A DNA stretch of 64,000 nucleotides, taken from NCBI RefSeq assembly GCF_001307155.1, contig NZ_CP012830.1:2101501-2165500 (forward strand), given 5' to 3'. Each line of letters starts with the position of its first letter. Position 1 is the stretch's first letter. The translations under genes and the position numbers were made by a program. The notes beneath the pieces are model-generated. The model saw only the letters and a program-made list of their open reading frames with translations, was not told the DNA's origin and did not search any database. Of this stretch, positions 51,717 to 59,756 are shown one piece after another. The DNA is from Pseudomonas fluorescens. Its GTDB lineage: Bacteria > Pseudomonadota > Gammaproteobacteria > Pseudomonadales > Pseudomonadaceae.

Positions 51717-53057
51717 ATGGACCCTTCCCCTGGCGTGACCCTCGCTTCACTCTTCGCCGATTTCGGCATGATTCTTTTTGCACTGATCCTGGTTTTGCTC
51801 AACGGCTTCTTCGTTGCGGCGGAATTTGCCATGGTCAAACTTCGCTCGACCAAGGTCGAGGCCATTGCCCATAAAAACGGCTGGCGCGGGCAGATCCTGC
51901 GCACCGTACACAGCCAGCTCGACGCTTACCTGTCGGCGTGTCAACTGGGTATCACCCTCGCCTCCCTGGGCCTTGGCTGGGTCGGTGAACCGGCGTTCGC
52001 GCACATTCTCGAACCGTTGCTGAGCGCGGTCGGCGTCAACTCGCCGGAAGTGGTCAAGGGTGTGTCGTTCTTCACCGCCTTCTTTATCATTTCGTACCTG
52101 CACATCGTGGTCGGCGAACTGGCCCCAAAATCCTGGGCCATCCGCAAACCCGAGCTGCTGTCGCTGTGGACGGCGGTGCCGCTGTACCTGTTCTACTGGG
52201 CGATGTACCCGGCCATTTACCTGCTTAATGCCAGCGCCAACACGATCCTGCGGATTGCTGGCCAAGGTGAACCCGGCCCTCATCACGAGCACCATTACAG
52301 CCGCGAAGAACTGAAACTGATCCTGCACTCCAGCCGCGGCCAGGACCCGAGCGACCAAGGCATGCGCGTACTTGCCTCGGCCGTGGAAATGGGCGAGCTG
52401 GAAGTGGTCGACTGGGCCAACTCCCGGGAAGACCTGGTGACGCTGGAGTTCAACGCGCCGCTCAAGGAAATCCTTGCGCTGTTCCGTCGTCACAAATTCA
52501 GCCGCTACCCGGTGTACGACAGCGAACGCCAGGAGTTCGTCGGCCTGCTGCACATCAAGGACCTGCTGCTGGAACTGGCGGCGCTGGACCACATTCCCGA
52601 GTCGTTCAACCTGGCCGAGCTGACCCGCCCGCTGGAACGCGTATCGCGGCACATGCCGTTGTCGCAGTTGCTGGAGCAGTTCCGCAAGGGCGGTTCGCAC
52701 TTTGCCCTGGTTGAAGAAGCCGACGGCAACGTCATCGGCTACCTGACCATGGAAGACGTGCTGGAAGTGCTGGTCGGCGACATCCAGGACGAACACCGCA
52801 AGGCTGAACGCGGGATCCTCGCCTACCAGCCAGGCAAATTGCTGGTGCGCGGTGACACACCGCTGTTCAAGGTCGAACGCCTGCTGGGCATCGATCTGGA
52901 CCACGTCGAAGCGGAAACTCTCGCCGGGCTGGTCTACGAAACCCTGAAACGGGTGCCGGAAGAGGAAGAAGTACTGGAAGTCGAAGGTTTGCGGATCATC
53001 ATCAAAAAGATGAAAGGCCCGAAGATCATTTTGGCCAAGGTGCTGATGCTCGATTGA
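51717..53057 (+). CDS. CNNM/CBS-domain membrane protein (HlyC/CorC family)
   Basis: A 446-residue protein: N-terminal CNNM (DUF21) membrane domain with four helices (ILVLLNGFFVAAEFAMVKL), two CBS domains around residues 215-345 (FSRYPVYDSERQEFVGLLHI), and a C-terminal CorC/HlyC domain (GLVYETLKRVPEEEE). Such proteins are linked to Mg or Co transport and membrane stability. Lies between phoR and phoU clusters, in the P. aeruginosa PA5362 place. Confidence 0.9.
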   Translation: MDPSPGVTLASLFADFGMILFALILVLLNGFFVAAEFAMVKLRSTKVEAIAHKNGWRGQILRTVHSQLDAYLSACQLGITLASLGLGWVGEPAFAHILEPLLSAVGVNSPEVVKGVSFFTAFFIISYLHIVVGELAPKSWAIRKPELLSLWTAVPLYLFYWAMYPAIYLLNASANTILRIAGQGEPGPHHEHHYSREELKLILHSSRGQDPSDQGMRVLASAVEMGELEVVDWANSREDLVTLEFNAPLKEILALFRRHKFSRYPVYDSERQEFVGLLHIKDLLLELAALDHIPESFNLAELTRPLERVSRHMPLSQLLEQFRKGGSHFALVEEADGNVIGYLTMEDVLEVLVGDIQDEHRKAERGILAYQPGKLLVRGDTPLFKVERLLGIDLDHVEAETLAGLVYETLKRVPEEEEVLEVEGLRIIIKKMKGPKIILAKVLMLD

Positions 53058-53075
53058 ACCCTGCGCGAGCCCGCT

Positions 53076-53211
53076 GTTGTGGCGAGGGAGCTTGCTCCCG
53101 CTGGGTCGCGTAGCGGCCCCAAACCCTGCAATCGCGCTCGTCCTGACACACCGAGCTGATCTGTTTGGGGACGGCTTCGCCGTCCAGCGGGAGCAAGCTC
53201 CCTCGCCACAA
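53076..53211. repeat. REP-type palindrome pair
   Basis: Opposed arms TTGTGGCGAGGGAGCTTGCTC and GAGCAAGCTCCCTCGCCACAA about 100 bases apart, with an inner GACGGCTTCGCCGTC hairpin. Same family as 30909-31036. Between convergent genes. Confidence 0.9.
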
Positions 53212-53230
53212 TTGATCGCAGTGACCTGGA

Positions 53231-54127
53231 TTATTGTTTGCCGAGCGCAAAGTTCGGCAAGCTGCCCACCGGTTGATTGAACTGGTACGGAATCGACACC
53301 AGCCCCAACCCGCTATTGCGCTGCACCACGAAGTGCAGGTGCGGCCCGCTGCTGTTGCCGGTATTGCCCGACAACCCCAGCGCACTGCCGACTGCCACCC
53401 GCTGACCTTCGCGCACACACACCGAGCCGCGCTGAAGGTGCAGGTACACGCCCATGGTCCCGTCATCGTGCAGCACTCGCACGAAATTGCCCGATGGGTC
53501 GGTGCCGCGTCCGCTCTGGTGGTTTTCGGTCTTCACCACCACCCCGCCACGCGCCGCGATGATCGGCGTGCCTTCAGGCATCGCGATGTCCATGGCATAA
53601 CGGTTCTTGACCCCAAAATGGCTATATCGGCCATTAGGGCCCTGAGTCAGGTGGAACGGGCCGCCACGCCACGGCAGCGGATACCGATAGGCCAGCGTGG
53701 TATCTGTGGGGTTGCCCAGCGAATAGTTGAACGTCGGGGTATAGGCCAGCGGCTTGCCCGGCGTAATCGCCGTGAGCAACGCCAGACGCACGGTGCTGCG
53801 CGCCGGCAACACCCGGCGGATCGGCTGTGCCGGCGCACCGTTGACATTCTTCAGCCCGGTGAAGCTCAGCTCGACCTCTACCGGCGCATACAAATCGTTG
53901 CGCACAAACACACTGTGCGTGTCCCTCTGCTTCTTGATATCGAGAAGTACCTGGCGCTCAAGGTGCTCCTCCATGCGGTCGCGGAACACAAAGATCCGCG
54001 CGCCATGGGATGGGCGATCACTGTAGGAAACCACACCCGTCACGCTGGTGGATTTATAAATAGTGATGGCCACAGCCGAGGTGGAGGCCATGAACAGACC
54101 ACAGAAAAACAGCAATCGCGCGAACAT
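53231..54127 (-). CDS. M23 metallopeptidase, exported
   Basis: A 298-residue protein with a signal peptide (LLFFCGLFMASTSAVA). N-terminal residues 20-80 resemble DUF4124 (YKSTSVTGVVSYSDRPSHG), and the C-terminal half is a peptidase M23 domain: FGVKNRYAMDIAMPEGTPI, GVYLHLQRGSV and the zinc ligand motif GPHLHFVV. It probably trims peptidoglycan. An upstream start at 54286 would add 53 residues of REP-derived sequence and is rejected. Confidence 0.9.
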   Translation of the reverse strand: MFARLLFFCGLFMASTSAVAITIYKSTSVTGVVSYSDRPSHGARIFVFRDRMEEHLERQVLLDIKKQRDTHSVFVRNDLYAPVEVELSFTGLKNVNGAPAQPIRRVLPARSTVRLALLTAITPGKPLAYTPTFNYSLGNPTDTTLAYRYPLPWRGGPFHLTQGPNGRYSHFGVKNRYAMDIAMPEGTPIIAARGGVVVKTENHQSGRGTDPSGNFVRVLHDDGTMGVYLHLQRGSVCVREGQRVAVGSALGLSGNTGNSSGPHLHFVVQRNSGLGLVSIPYQFNQPVGSLPNFALGKQ

Positions 54128-54227
54128 AGGCAAGGTTCTGTCGAGGAAGGCCTGAAAACAGCCTAGCAGCCAGAATCGACCTGCGTAGTCGGCAGATGTT
54201 TCAAATGATCGCTCCCAAACCTTTGAT

Positions 54228-54339
54228 GATCGTTCCCACGCTCCCGCGTGGGAATGCATCCTGTGACGCTCTGCGTCACGCACCAAAGCGGACGCGGAGC
54301 GTCTGGGGCGGCATTCCCACGCAGAGCGCGGGAACGATC
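54228..54339. repeat. REP-type palindrome pair
   Basis: Arms GATCGTTCCCACGCTCCCGC and GCGCGGGAACGATC, with inner palindromes (TGACGCTCTGCGTCA). Same family as 2850-2934. Lies at the end of the DUF6124-like gene. Confidence 0.9.
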
Positions 54340-54341
54340 AG

Positions 54342-54731
54342 CTACATCTTGACCCGGTACTCCGTTGGGTTCGGTGGGTCGAGGTTGTCCATGGCGCGGT
54401 CGATCAGCAGTTGGGCGCCTTCGGCCATGCGGTAGATGGCGAGGGCGACGTTGCGGCGGGAGCCTTCGATTTCGAAGGCGAGGTCGCCGGCAATGGCTTT
54501 GATGGAGGCGATGTCTTCAGAGGCGTTGGCCAGGAGGCTGTCGGTGTCGACGTCGGGGGCGACGATGAAGAGTTGGCCTTTGCGGGCGTCGGCCAGGTGG
54601 ATCTTGGGTGGGGGCGTGCCCAGGTGGTGGTCGAGGGCGCGTTCGGCGGCTTCGTGGAGTTTTTTCGAATCGATGGATTCGTAGGGGGAAGTTGCTGGGT
54701 CTTCTGGTGGATTTGGTGTGATCTTGAACAT
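54342..54731 (-). CDS. DUF6124-like protein, small conserved Pseudomonas family
   Basis: A 129-residue soluble protein: MFKITPNPPEDPATSPYE, LDHHLGTPPPKI, and LFIVAPDVDTDSLLANASED. Pseudomonads have several such proteins (DUF6124 or DUF3077-like), role unknown. The ATG at 54731 has GGGAGA upstream; the longer frame to 54920 runs through the structured leader and is rejected. Confidence 0.75.
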   Translation of the reverse strand: MFKITPNPPEDPATSPYESIDSKKLHEAAERALDHHLGTPPPKIHLADARKGQLFIVAPDVDTDSLLANASEDIASIKAIAGDLAFEIEGSRRNVALAIYRMAEGAQLLIDRAMDNLDPPNPTEYRVKM

Positions 54732-54750
54732 TGGTGTATCTCCCTGGAAC

Positions 54751-54906
54751 TTAGGAGCTGACACCGTTTCGCTTGCGCTTCGAAAGAGGTGGCAGCTGTG
54801 CGTTGGTGTGCAAGACCGGTCCAGGAACCCGGCAGACCCGAAGGTCTCCGACGCACAGCCGCCATAACGATTCGCGAGCATAAAAAAACGCTCGATGAAT
54901 AGCCAT
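54751..54906 (-). CDS. Possible 51-residue leader ORF upstream of the DUF6124-like gene
   Basis: An ATG at 54906 opens a frame MAIHRAFFYARESLWRLCVG to a TAA at 54751, 19 bases before the next start. No RBS is obvious, and the region is covered by a large inverted repeat, so this may be a structured leader RNA rather than a gene. The gap 54732-55098 holds nothing else except the hairpin TGTCACCGTTTTTTGGTGACA at 54943 and the half REP at 55053. Confidence 0.35.
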   Translation of the reverse strand: MAIHRAFFYARESLWRLCVGDLRVCRVPGPVLHTNAQLPPLSKRKRNGVSS

Positions 54907-54937
54907 CTACGATTGTGCACCTGGACCGGACTTGCAC
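54808..54937. repeat. Long inverted repeat in the leader of the DUF6124-like gene
   Basis: GTGCAAGACCGGTCCAG and CTGGACCGGACTTGCAC are reverse complements apart from one mismatch, 96 bases apart. On the minus strand they would fold the 5' leader into a large stem with internal hairpins (AAAAAAACGCTCG; CCCGAAGGTC), consistent with a regulatory leader. Confidence 0.7.
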
Positions 54938-55052
54938 GTCCGTGTCACCGTTTTTTGGTGACAAGGTGAGACTAGCCGCGAACCACTGGCCGGACTAGTT
55001 ACCGAACACCGCTACAACTTGAAGGAAATGTCCGAGGAAGTGGGGCTGTGAT

Positions 55053-55083
55053 GATCGTTCCCACGCTCTGTATGGGAACGATC
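55053..55083. repeat. Single REP hairpin
   Basis: GATCGTTCCCACGCTCTGTA followed by TGGGAACGATC, a simple copy of the arms seen at 2850 and 54228. Lies just after the response regulator stop (minus strand), so may stabilise its mRNA end. Confidence 0.8.
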
Positions 55084-55098
55084 AGAGAGGTGAGGTAC

Positions 55099-56049
55099 TT
55101 ACGCGCCCGGTACGAAATGCTTCTGCGCCGTGCCGCGGGCGATCAGGCGGGAGATGTAGTCGAGCTTTTGCGCGTCCTGGTCGACGAAGCGGAAGGTCAG
55201 TTGCAGCCAGTCGCTGTCGGGTTTCGGCTCGTGAGCGACGATGGCGTGCAAGTAGCCATTCAGGCGTGCGACTTCGGCGTTGTCGCCCTGCTCCAGGTCG
55301 AGCACGGCGCTGTCGAGCACTTGCGGCAGGGTGTCGGTGCGCTTAACCACCAACAAGGCTTCCTTGATGCTCAACGCTTTGATGACGCAGGGCTGAGTAC
55401 CACTGGGCAGGCGTAGTTGACCTTGGCCACGACCACCGGCCGGGGCCGCGGACGCCGCTGGTGCCTTGACCGGCGGGCTGTTGAGCAGACCGCGAGAAGG
55501 CGCGGCAGCGGCGGCCGGTGTGGCGGCGGCGGGCTTGGCGAACGGATTGACCGCAGCCGCTGCTGGGGCGACGACCGCAGCCTTGCCGCCCGTGAGCGCG
55601 CTGAGGGAGTCGTTGCCGAACGCCGAATTCATCTTGGTGGGTGCGCTGTTCATCAAGGTGTCGAGTTTGCCGACCTTGTTCAACGCCTGCTTGACCTTGG
55701 TCAACAGCTGCTCGTTGGTGAACGGTTTGCTGACATAGCCGGAAACGCCTGCCTGGATCGCCTGAACCACGTTTTCCTTGTCGCCACGGCTGGTAACCAT
55801 GACAAACGGCATGCTCTTGAGATTGTCCTGCTCACGGCACCAGGTGAGCAGTTCGAGGCCAGACATTTCCGGCATTTCCCAGTCGCACAGGACCAGGTCG
55901 AATGCTTCCTTGGCCAGCATGGCCTGGGCCTTTTTGCCGTTGACGGCATCTTCGGTCCGGATACCCGGGAAGTAGTTGCGCAGGCACTTCTTTACCAGGT
56001 CGCGAATAAACGACGCATCGTCCACGACCAACACACTGATCTTGCTCAT
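55099..56049 (-). CDS. Response regulator with C-terminal PilZ-like region
   Basis: A 316-residue protein. Residues 1-125 are a CheY-type receiver (ISVLVVDDASFIRDLVKK, Asp in VLCDWEMPEMSG, Lys in SGYVSKPFTNEQL). A Ala/Pro-rich linker follows (about 150-205), and the C-terminal 100 residues look like a PilZ-type or related binding domain (GTQPCVIKALSIKEALLVV). Adjacent to phoU as PA5364 is in P. aeruginosa. Function in detail unknown. Confidence 0.85.
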   Translation of the reverse strand: MSKISVLVVDDASFIRDLVKKCLRNYFPGIRTEDAVNGKKAQAMLAKEAFDLVLCDWEMPEMSGLELLTWCREQDNLKSMPFVMVTSRGDKENVVQAIQAGVSGYVSKPFTNEQLLTKVKQALNKVGKLDTLMNSAPTKMNSAFGNDSLSALTGGKAAVVAPAAAAVNPFAKPAAATPAAAAAPSRGLLNSPPVKAPAASAAPAGGRGQGQLRLPSGTQPCVIKALSIKEALLVVKRTDTLPQVLDSAVLDLEQGDNAEVARLNGYLHAIVAHEPKPDSDWLQLTFRFVDQDAQKLDYISRLIARGTAQKHFVPGA

Positions 56050-56183
56050 CCAACACCCCTATAGAAATCCCGGCAAGCATAACGCTGGCTGATGGCACTT
56101 TGCCAAAACTCTTCAGTCACGCCGGGACTTTTCGTTCGCGGGTGCTGCTTTTTCATTCGGCGTTTCAATTCGAAAGCCACACA

Positions 56184-56213
56184 AACAAAAACGCCCGACC
56201 ACAAGGCCGGGCG
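56184..56213 (-). terminator. Terminator after phoU
   Basis: Read on the minus strand: CGCCCGGCCTTGTGGTCGGGCG followed by TTTTTG. It lies 17 bases after the phoU stop and ends the pst-phoU operon. Confidence 0.85.
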
Positions 56214-56229
56214 CTTTACTTGGGCAATC

Positions 56230-56991
56230 TTACTTATCGTCAGCTTTGCCCGGAACATTAGCGCTTTCGGCACTTGTGCCTTCAACTTCTTCCTTCATGC
56301 GCTTGAGGCCCAGGTGACGGACATCGGTACCGCGCACCAGGTAAATCACCAACTCGGAAATATTGCGGGCGTGGTCGCCAATCCGCTCCAGCGAGCGCAG
56401 CACCCAAATAATGCTCAAGACCCGCGTGATAGAACGCGGATCTTCCATCATGTAGGTCGCCAGTTCGCGCAGGGCGGTCTTGTATTCACGGTCGATGACC
56501 TTGTCGTACTGGGCCACCGACAGCGCCAGCTCGGCGTCGAAGCGAGCGAAGGCATCCAGTGCGTCGCGAACCATGTTGCGCACCTGGTCGCCGATGTGCC
56601 GAACTTCGACATAACCGCGCGGGGCCTCGCCTTCTTCGCACAGCTGGATGGCACGACGGGCGATTTTGGTCGCTTCATCGCCGATGCGTTCCAGGTCGAT
56701 GACCGACTTGGAGATGCTGATGATCAACCGCAAGTCGGACGCAGCCGGCTGACGACGGGCCAGAATGCGCAGGCATTCTTCGTCGATGTTGCGTTCCATC
56801 TGGTTGATCTGGTCGTCGATCTCGCGCACTTGCTGGGCCAGGCCCGAGTCCGCTTCGATCAGTGCAGTGACCGCGTCATTGACCTGCTTTTCGACCAGCC
56901 CGCCCATGGCCAGGAGGTGGCTGCGCACTTCCTCGAGCTCAGCGTTGAACTGCTGGGAGATGTGGTGGGTAAGGCCTTCTTTACTAATCAT
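56230..56991 (-). CDS. phoU: PhoU, phosphate signalling regulator
   Basis: A 253-residue protein with the paired PhoU three-helix bundles; metal-binding E-x-x-x-D motifs at IGDEATKIARRAI and IGDHARNISELVIYL are intact. It links the Pst transporter to PhoR, keeping the Pho regulon off when phosphate is plentiful. Lies 75 bases after pstB on the same strand. Confidence 0.96.
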   Translation of the reverse strand: MISKEGLTHHISQQFNAELEEVRSHLLAMGGLVEKQVNDAVTALIEADSGLAQQVREIDDQINQMERNIDEECLRILARRQPAASDLRLIISISKSVIDLERIGDEATKIARRAIQLCEEGEAPRGYVEVRHIGDQVRNMVRDALDAFARFDAELALSVAQYDKVIDREYKTALRELATYMMEDPRSITRVLSIIWVLRSLERIGDHARNISELVIYLVRGTDVRHLGLKRMKEEVEGTSAESANVPGKADDK

Positions 56992-57065
56992 GTTGGCGTC
57001 CTTGGAGCGTCCGGTAAGGTGCGGTCTACCGCAGCGATGGTTAAGCGAGCAACGCTATCGGCATC

Positions 57066-57899
57066 CTAGCCATAACGACCGGTAATGTAGTCTTCGGTCT
57101 GCTTCTTCGCCGGATTGGTGAACAGGGTATCGGTGTCGCCGAATTCCACCAGTTTGCCCATGTACATGAACGCCGTGTAGTCGGAAACCCGCGCGGCCTG
57201 TTGCATGTTGTGGGTCACGATGACAATGGTGAACTTGGATTTCAGTTCGTAGATCAGCTCTTCGACTTTCAGCGTCGAGATCGGGTCGAGTGCCGAACAC
57301 GGTTCGTCGAGCAGCAGCACTTCCGGCTCGACCGCGATGGTACGAGCGATCACCAGACGTTGCTGCTGACCACCGGACAAGCCCAGGGCCGACTCGTGCA
57401 GACGGTCTTTCACTTCATCCCAGAGTGCCGCGCCTTTCAATGCCCATTCGACGGCTTCGTCGAGCACACGCTTTTTGTTGATGCCCTGAATACGCAGGCC
57501 GTAGACCACGTTTTCATAGATGGTTTTCGGGAACGGGTTCGGCTTCTGGAACACCATGCCGACGCGACGACGCAGTTCGGCCACGTCTTCGCCCTTGCGG
57601 TAGATGTTGTTGCCGTAGAGGTTGATCTCACCTTCGACACGGCAGCCATCGACCAGATCGTTCATCCGGTTGAAGGTGCGCAGCAGCGTTGACTTACCGC
57701 AACCGGACGGGCCGATGAACGCGGTCACGCGCTGCTTGGGAATGTTCATGCTGACGTCGAACAGCGCTTGTTTGTCGCCGTAGAACAGGCTCAGGCTCGG
57801 CACTTCGATGGCCACGGTTTCCTGTGCCAGGTTCAGGCTCTGTTTGTCGCGACCCAGGGCCGACATGTTGATGCCGTGGGTGTGTGTTTCGTGCTGCAT
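57066..57899 (-). CDS. pstB: PstB, phosphate ABC transporter ATPase
   Basis: A 277-residue ABC ATPase powering high-affinity phosphate import: Walker [10 protein letters not shown], signature [13 protein letters not shown], Walker [14 protein letters not shown] and His-loop VTHNMQQA all present. About 170 bases of REP sequence separate it from pstA. Confidence 0.97.
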   Translation of the reverse strand: MQHETHTHGINMSALGRDKQSLNLAQETVAIEVPSLSLFYGDKQALFDVSMNIPKQRVTAFIGPSGCGKSTLLRTFNRMNDLVDGCRVEGEINLYGNNIYRKGEDVAELRRRVGMVFQKPNPFPKTIYENVVYGLRIQGINKKRVLDEAVEWALKGAALWDEVKDRLHESALGLSGGQQQRLVIARTIAVEPEVLLLDEPCSALDPISTLKVEELIYELKSKFTIVIVTHNMQQAARVSDYTAFMYMGKLVEFGDTDTLFTNPAKKQTEDYITGRYG

Positions 57900-57969
57900 G
57901 GGAAACTCCCTGTGCTAACAAATTCGGTTCGGTTGACCGCAGGCCTGGCCTGCGATTACGCAATTCTTT

Positions 57970-58057
57970 GTAGGAGCAAGGCTTGCCTGCGATGGGGCCG
58001 GTGAGTGTTAACCGGTTCAACGCGGTGATGCCATCGCGAGCAAGCTTTGCTCCTACA
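57970..58057. repeat. REP-type inverted repeat between pstA and pstB
   Basis: TGTAGGAGCAAGGCTTGC... and GCAAGCTTTGCTCCTACA form opposed arms about 50 bases apart. Related to 62157-62246. Intercistronic placement could control the pstA to pstB ratio. Confidence 0.85.
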
Positions 58058-58070
58058 GGGTCGGTGGTGA

Positions 58071-59741
58071 TTAGCTATCCAAAGCTTTGTATTTCTCGCG
58101 CAGGTGGTTACGGATCCACACTGCCGACAGGTTGAGCGTGGCGATCACCAGCACCAGCAGCAGCGCCGTGGCGTACACCAGCGGCCGTGCGGCTTCGACG
58201 TTCGGGCTCTGGAAGCCGACGTCATAAATGTGGAAGCCCAGGTGCATGATTTTCTGGTCGAGGTGCAAGTACGGGTAGTTGCCGTCCACCGGCAGCGACG
58301 GCGCCAGTTTCACCACACCCACGAGCATCAGCGGCGCCACTTCACCGGCGGCGCGAGCCACGGCGAGGATCATCCCGGTCATCATCGCCGGGCTGGCCAT
58401 CGGCAGCACGATCTTCCACAAGGTTTCAGCCTTGGTCGCGCCGAGGGCCAACGAGCCTTCACGCACGGTGCGAGGAATCCGCGCCAGGCCTTCTTCGGTG
58501 GCCACGATCACCACCGGCACCGCCAGCAGCGCCAGGGTCAGCGAGGCCCAGAGCAGGCCCGGCGTACCGAACGTCGGCGCCGGCAAGGCTTCAGGGAAGA
58601 ACAAACGGTCAACCGAGCCGCCGAGTACATAAACGAAGAAGCCTAGACCGAACACGCCGTAAACGATCGCCGGAACGCCCGCCAGGTTGTTCACCGCGAT
58701 GCGGATCAAGCGGGTCATCGGCCCCTGGCGTGCATATTCACGCAGGTAGACCGCTGCCAGTACGCCGAATGGAGTAACGATCATCGCCATGATCAGGGTC
58801 ATCATCACGGTACCGAAGATCGCCGGGAAGATCCCGCCTTCGGTGTTGGCTTCACGCGGGTCGTCGCTGAGGAATTCCCAGACCTTGTTGAAGTAGAAAC
58901 CCAGCTTGGTCAGGTAGCTCATGGCGTTCGGCTGGTAGGCATGAACCACTTTGCCGATGCCGATTTCAACTTCTTTGCCGTTGGCATCGCGAGCGGTCAG
59001 GCTGTCGCGGTTGAACTGCGCGTGCAGGTCGCTCAGGCGTGCCTCGACGTCTTTATAACGAGCGTTCAGCTCAGCGCGCTCAGTGTCCATGTCGGCTTGC
59101 GCGGTCGGATCGAGCTTGCCTTCAAGCTCCAGCTTGCGGCCGTGCAGGCGAATCCGCTCAAGGCCTGCGTTGATCGCGCCGATGTCGGTTTTTTCGAGGC
59201 TTTTGAGTTGTGCCGCGAGCTTGTTGACGCGGTCCACCCGCGCTTGCAGCTCCGGCCAGGCCGCTTCGCCTTCAGCGATGACCTTGCCGTCCTGTTTGAC
59301 GTTGAGCAGGTAGCCGTAGAAGTTGCCCCACTCACGGCGCTCGATGGTCATCAGTTCGCGCGGCGTGCTCTGGTCGGTCAGCCACTCGCCGACGATCCAG
59401 GTGAAGTCATTGCCGTTGATGTCACGGTTACCGACCTTGATCAGCTCGCGGGTCATGAATTCCGGACCTTGGTCCGGCACAGGCAAACCTGCGGTTTTCA
59501 GACGCTCACGCGGCACTTCTTCCTTCTGCACCACTTCGCCGATGACGACATGATTGGCCTGGCCCGGCACGTTGTAACTGGCGTGCATCAGGTCTGCCGG
59601 CCAGAAGTGGCCCAGACCGCGCACGGCAATCACCGCCAGCAAACCAATGGTCATGATGACCGCGATGGACACCGCGCCACCGCTGATCCAGACGCCGGGG
59701 GCGCCGCTCTTGAACCATCCTTTCAGGGAGTTCTGTTTCAC
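58071..59741 (-). CDS. pstA: PstA, phosphate ABC transporter permease
   Basis: A 556-residue permease. The N-terminal half is long and includes one membrane helix (VSIAVIMTIGLLAVIAVRGLG) and a periplasmic region of about 250 residues, as in other Pseudomonas PstA proteins (DUF3333 type); the C-terminal half has the six-helix core with the EAA-like loop EGLARIPRTVREGSLALGA. Ends with NLSAVWIRNHLREKYKALDS. Pairs with PstC. Translated 15 bases after pstC. Confidence 0.95.
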   Translation of the reverse strand: MKQNSLKGWFKSGAPGVWISGGAVSIAVIMTIGLLAVIAVRGLGHFWPADLMHASYNVPGQANHVVIGEVVQKEEVPRERLKTAGLPVPDQGPEFMTRELIKVGNRDINGNDFTWIVGEWLTDQSTPRELMTIERREWGNFYGYLLNVKQDGKVIAEGEAAWPELQARVDRVNKLAAQLKSLEKTDIGAINAGLERIRLHGRKLELEGKLDPTAQADMDTERAELNARYKDVEARLSDLHAQFNRDSLTARDANGKEVEIGIGKVVHAYQPNAMSYLTKLGFYFNKVWEFLSDDPREANTEGGIFPAIFGTVMMTLIMAMIVTPFGVLAAVYLREYARQGPMTRLIRIAVNNLAGVPAIVYGVFGLGFFVYVLGGSVDRLFFPEALPAPTFGTPGLLWASLTLALLAVPVVIVATEEGLARIPRTVREGSLALGATKAETLWKIVLPMASPAMMTGMILAVARAAGEVAPLMLVGVVKLAPSLPVDGNYPYLHLDQKIMHLGFHIYDVGFQSPNVEAARPLVYATALLLVLVIATLNLSAVWIRNHLREKYKALDS

Positions 59742-59756
59742 AGACTTCTACCTTTC

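Noticed and set aside
53231..54286. Longer start (54286) for the M23 peptidase
   Set aside because: The extra 53 codons are partly REP sequence; the ATG at 54127 gives a proper signal peptide.
2850..55083. REP palindromes as CRISPR repeats
   Set aside because: They occur singly or in opposed pairs far apart, not as regularly spaced arrays with unique spacers.
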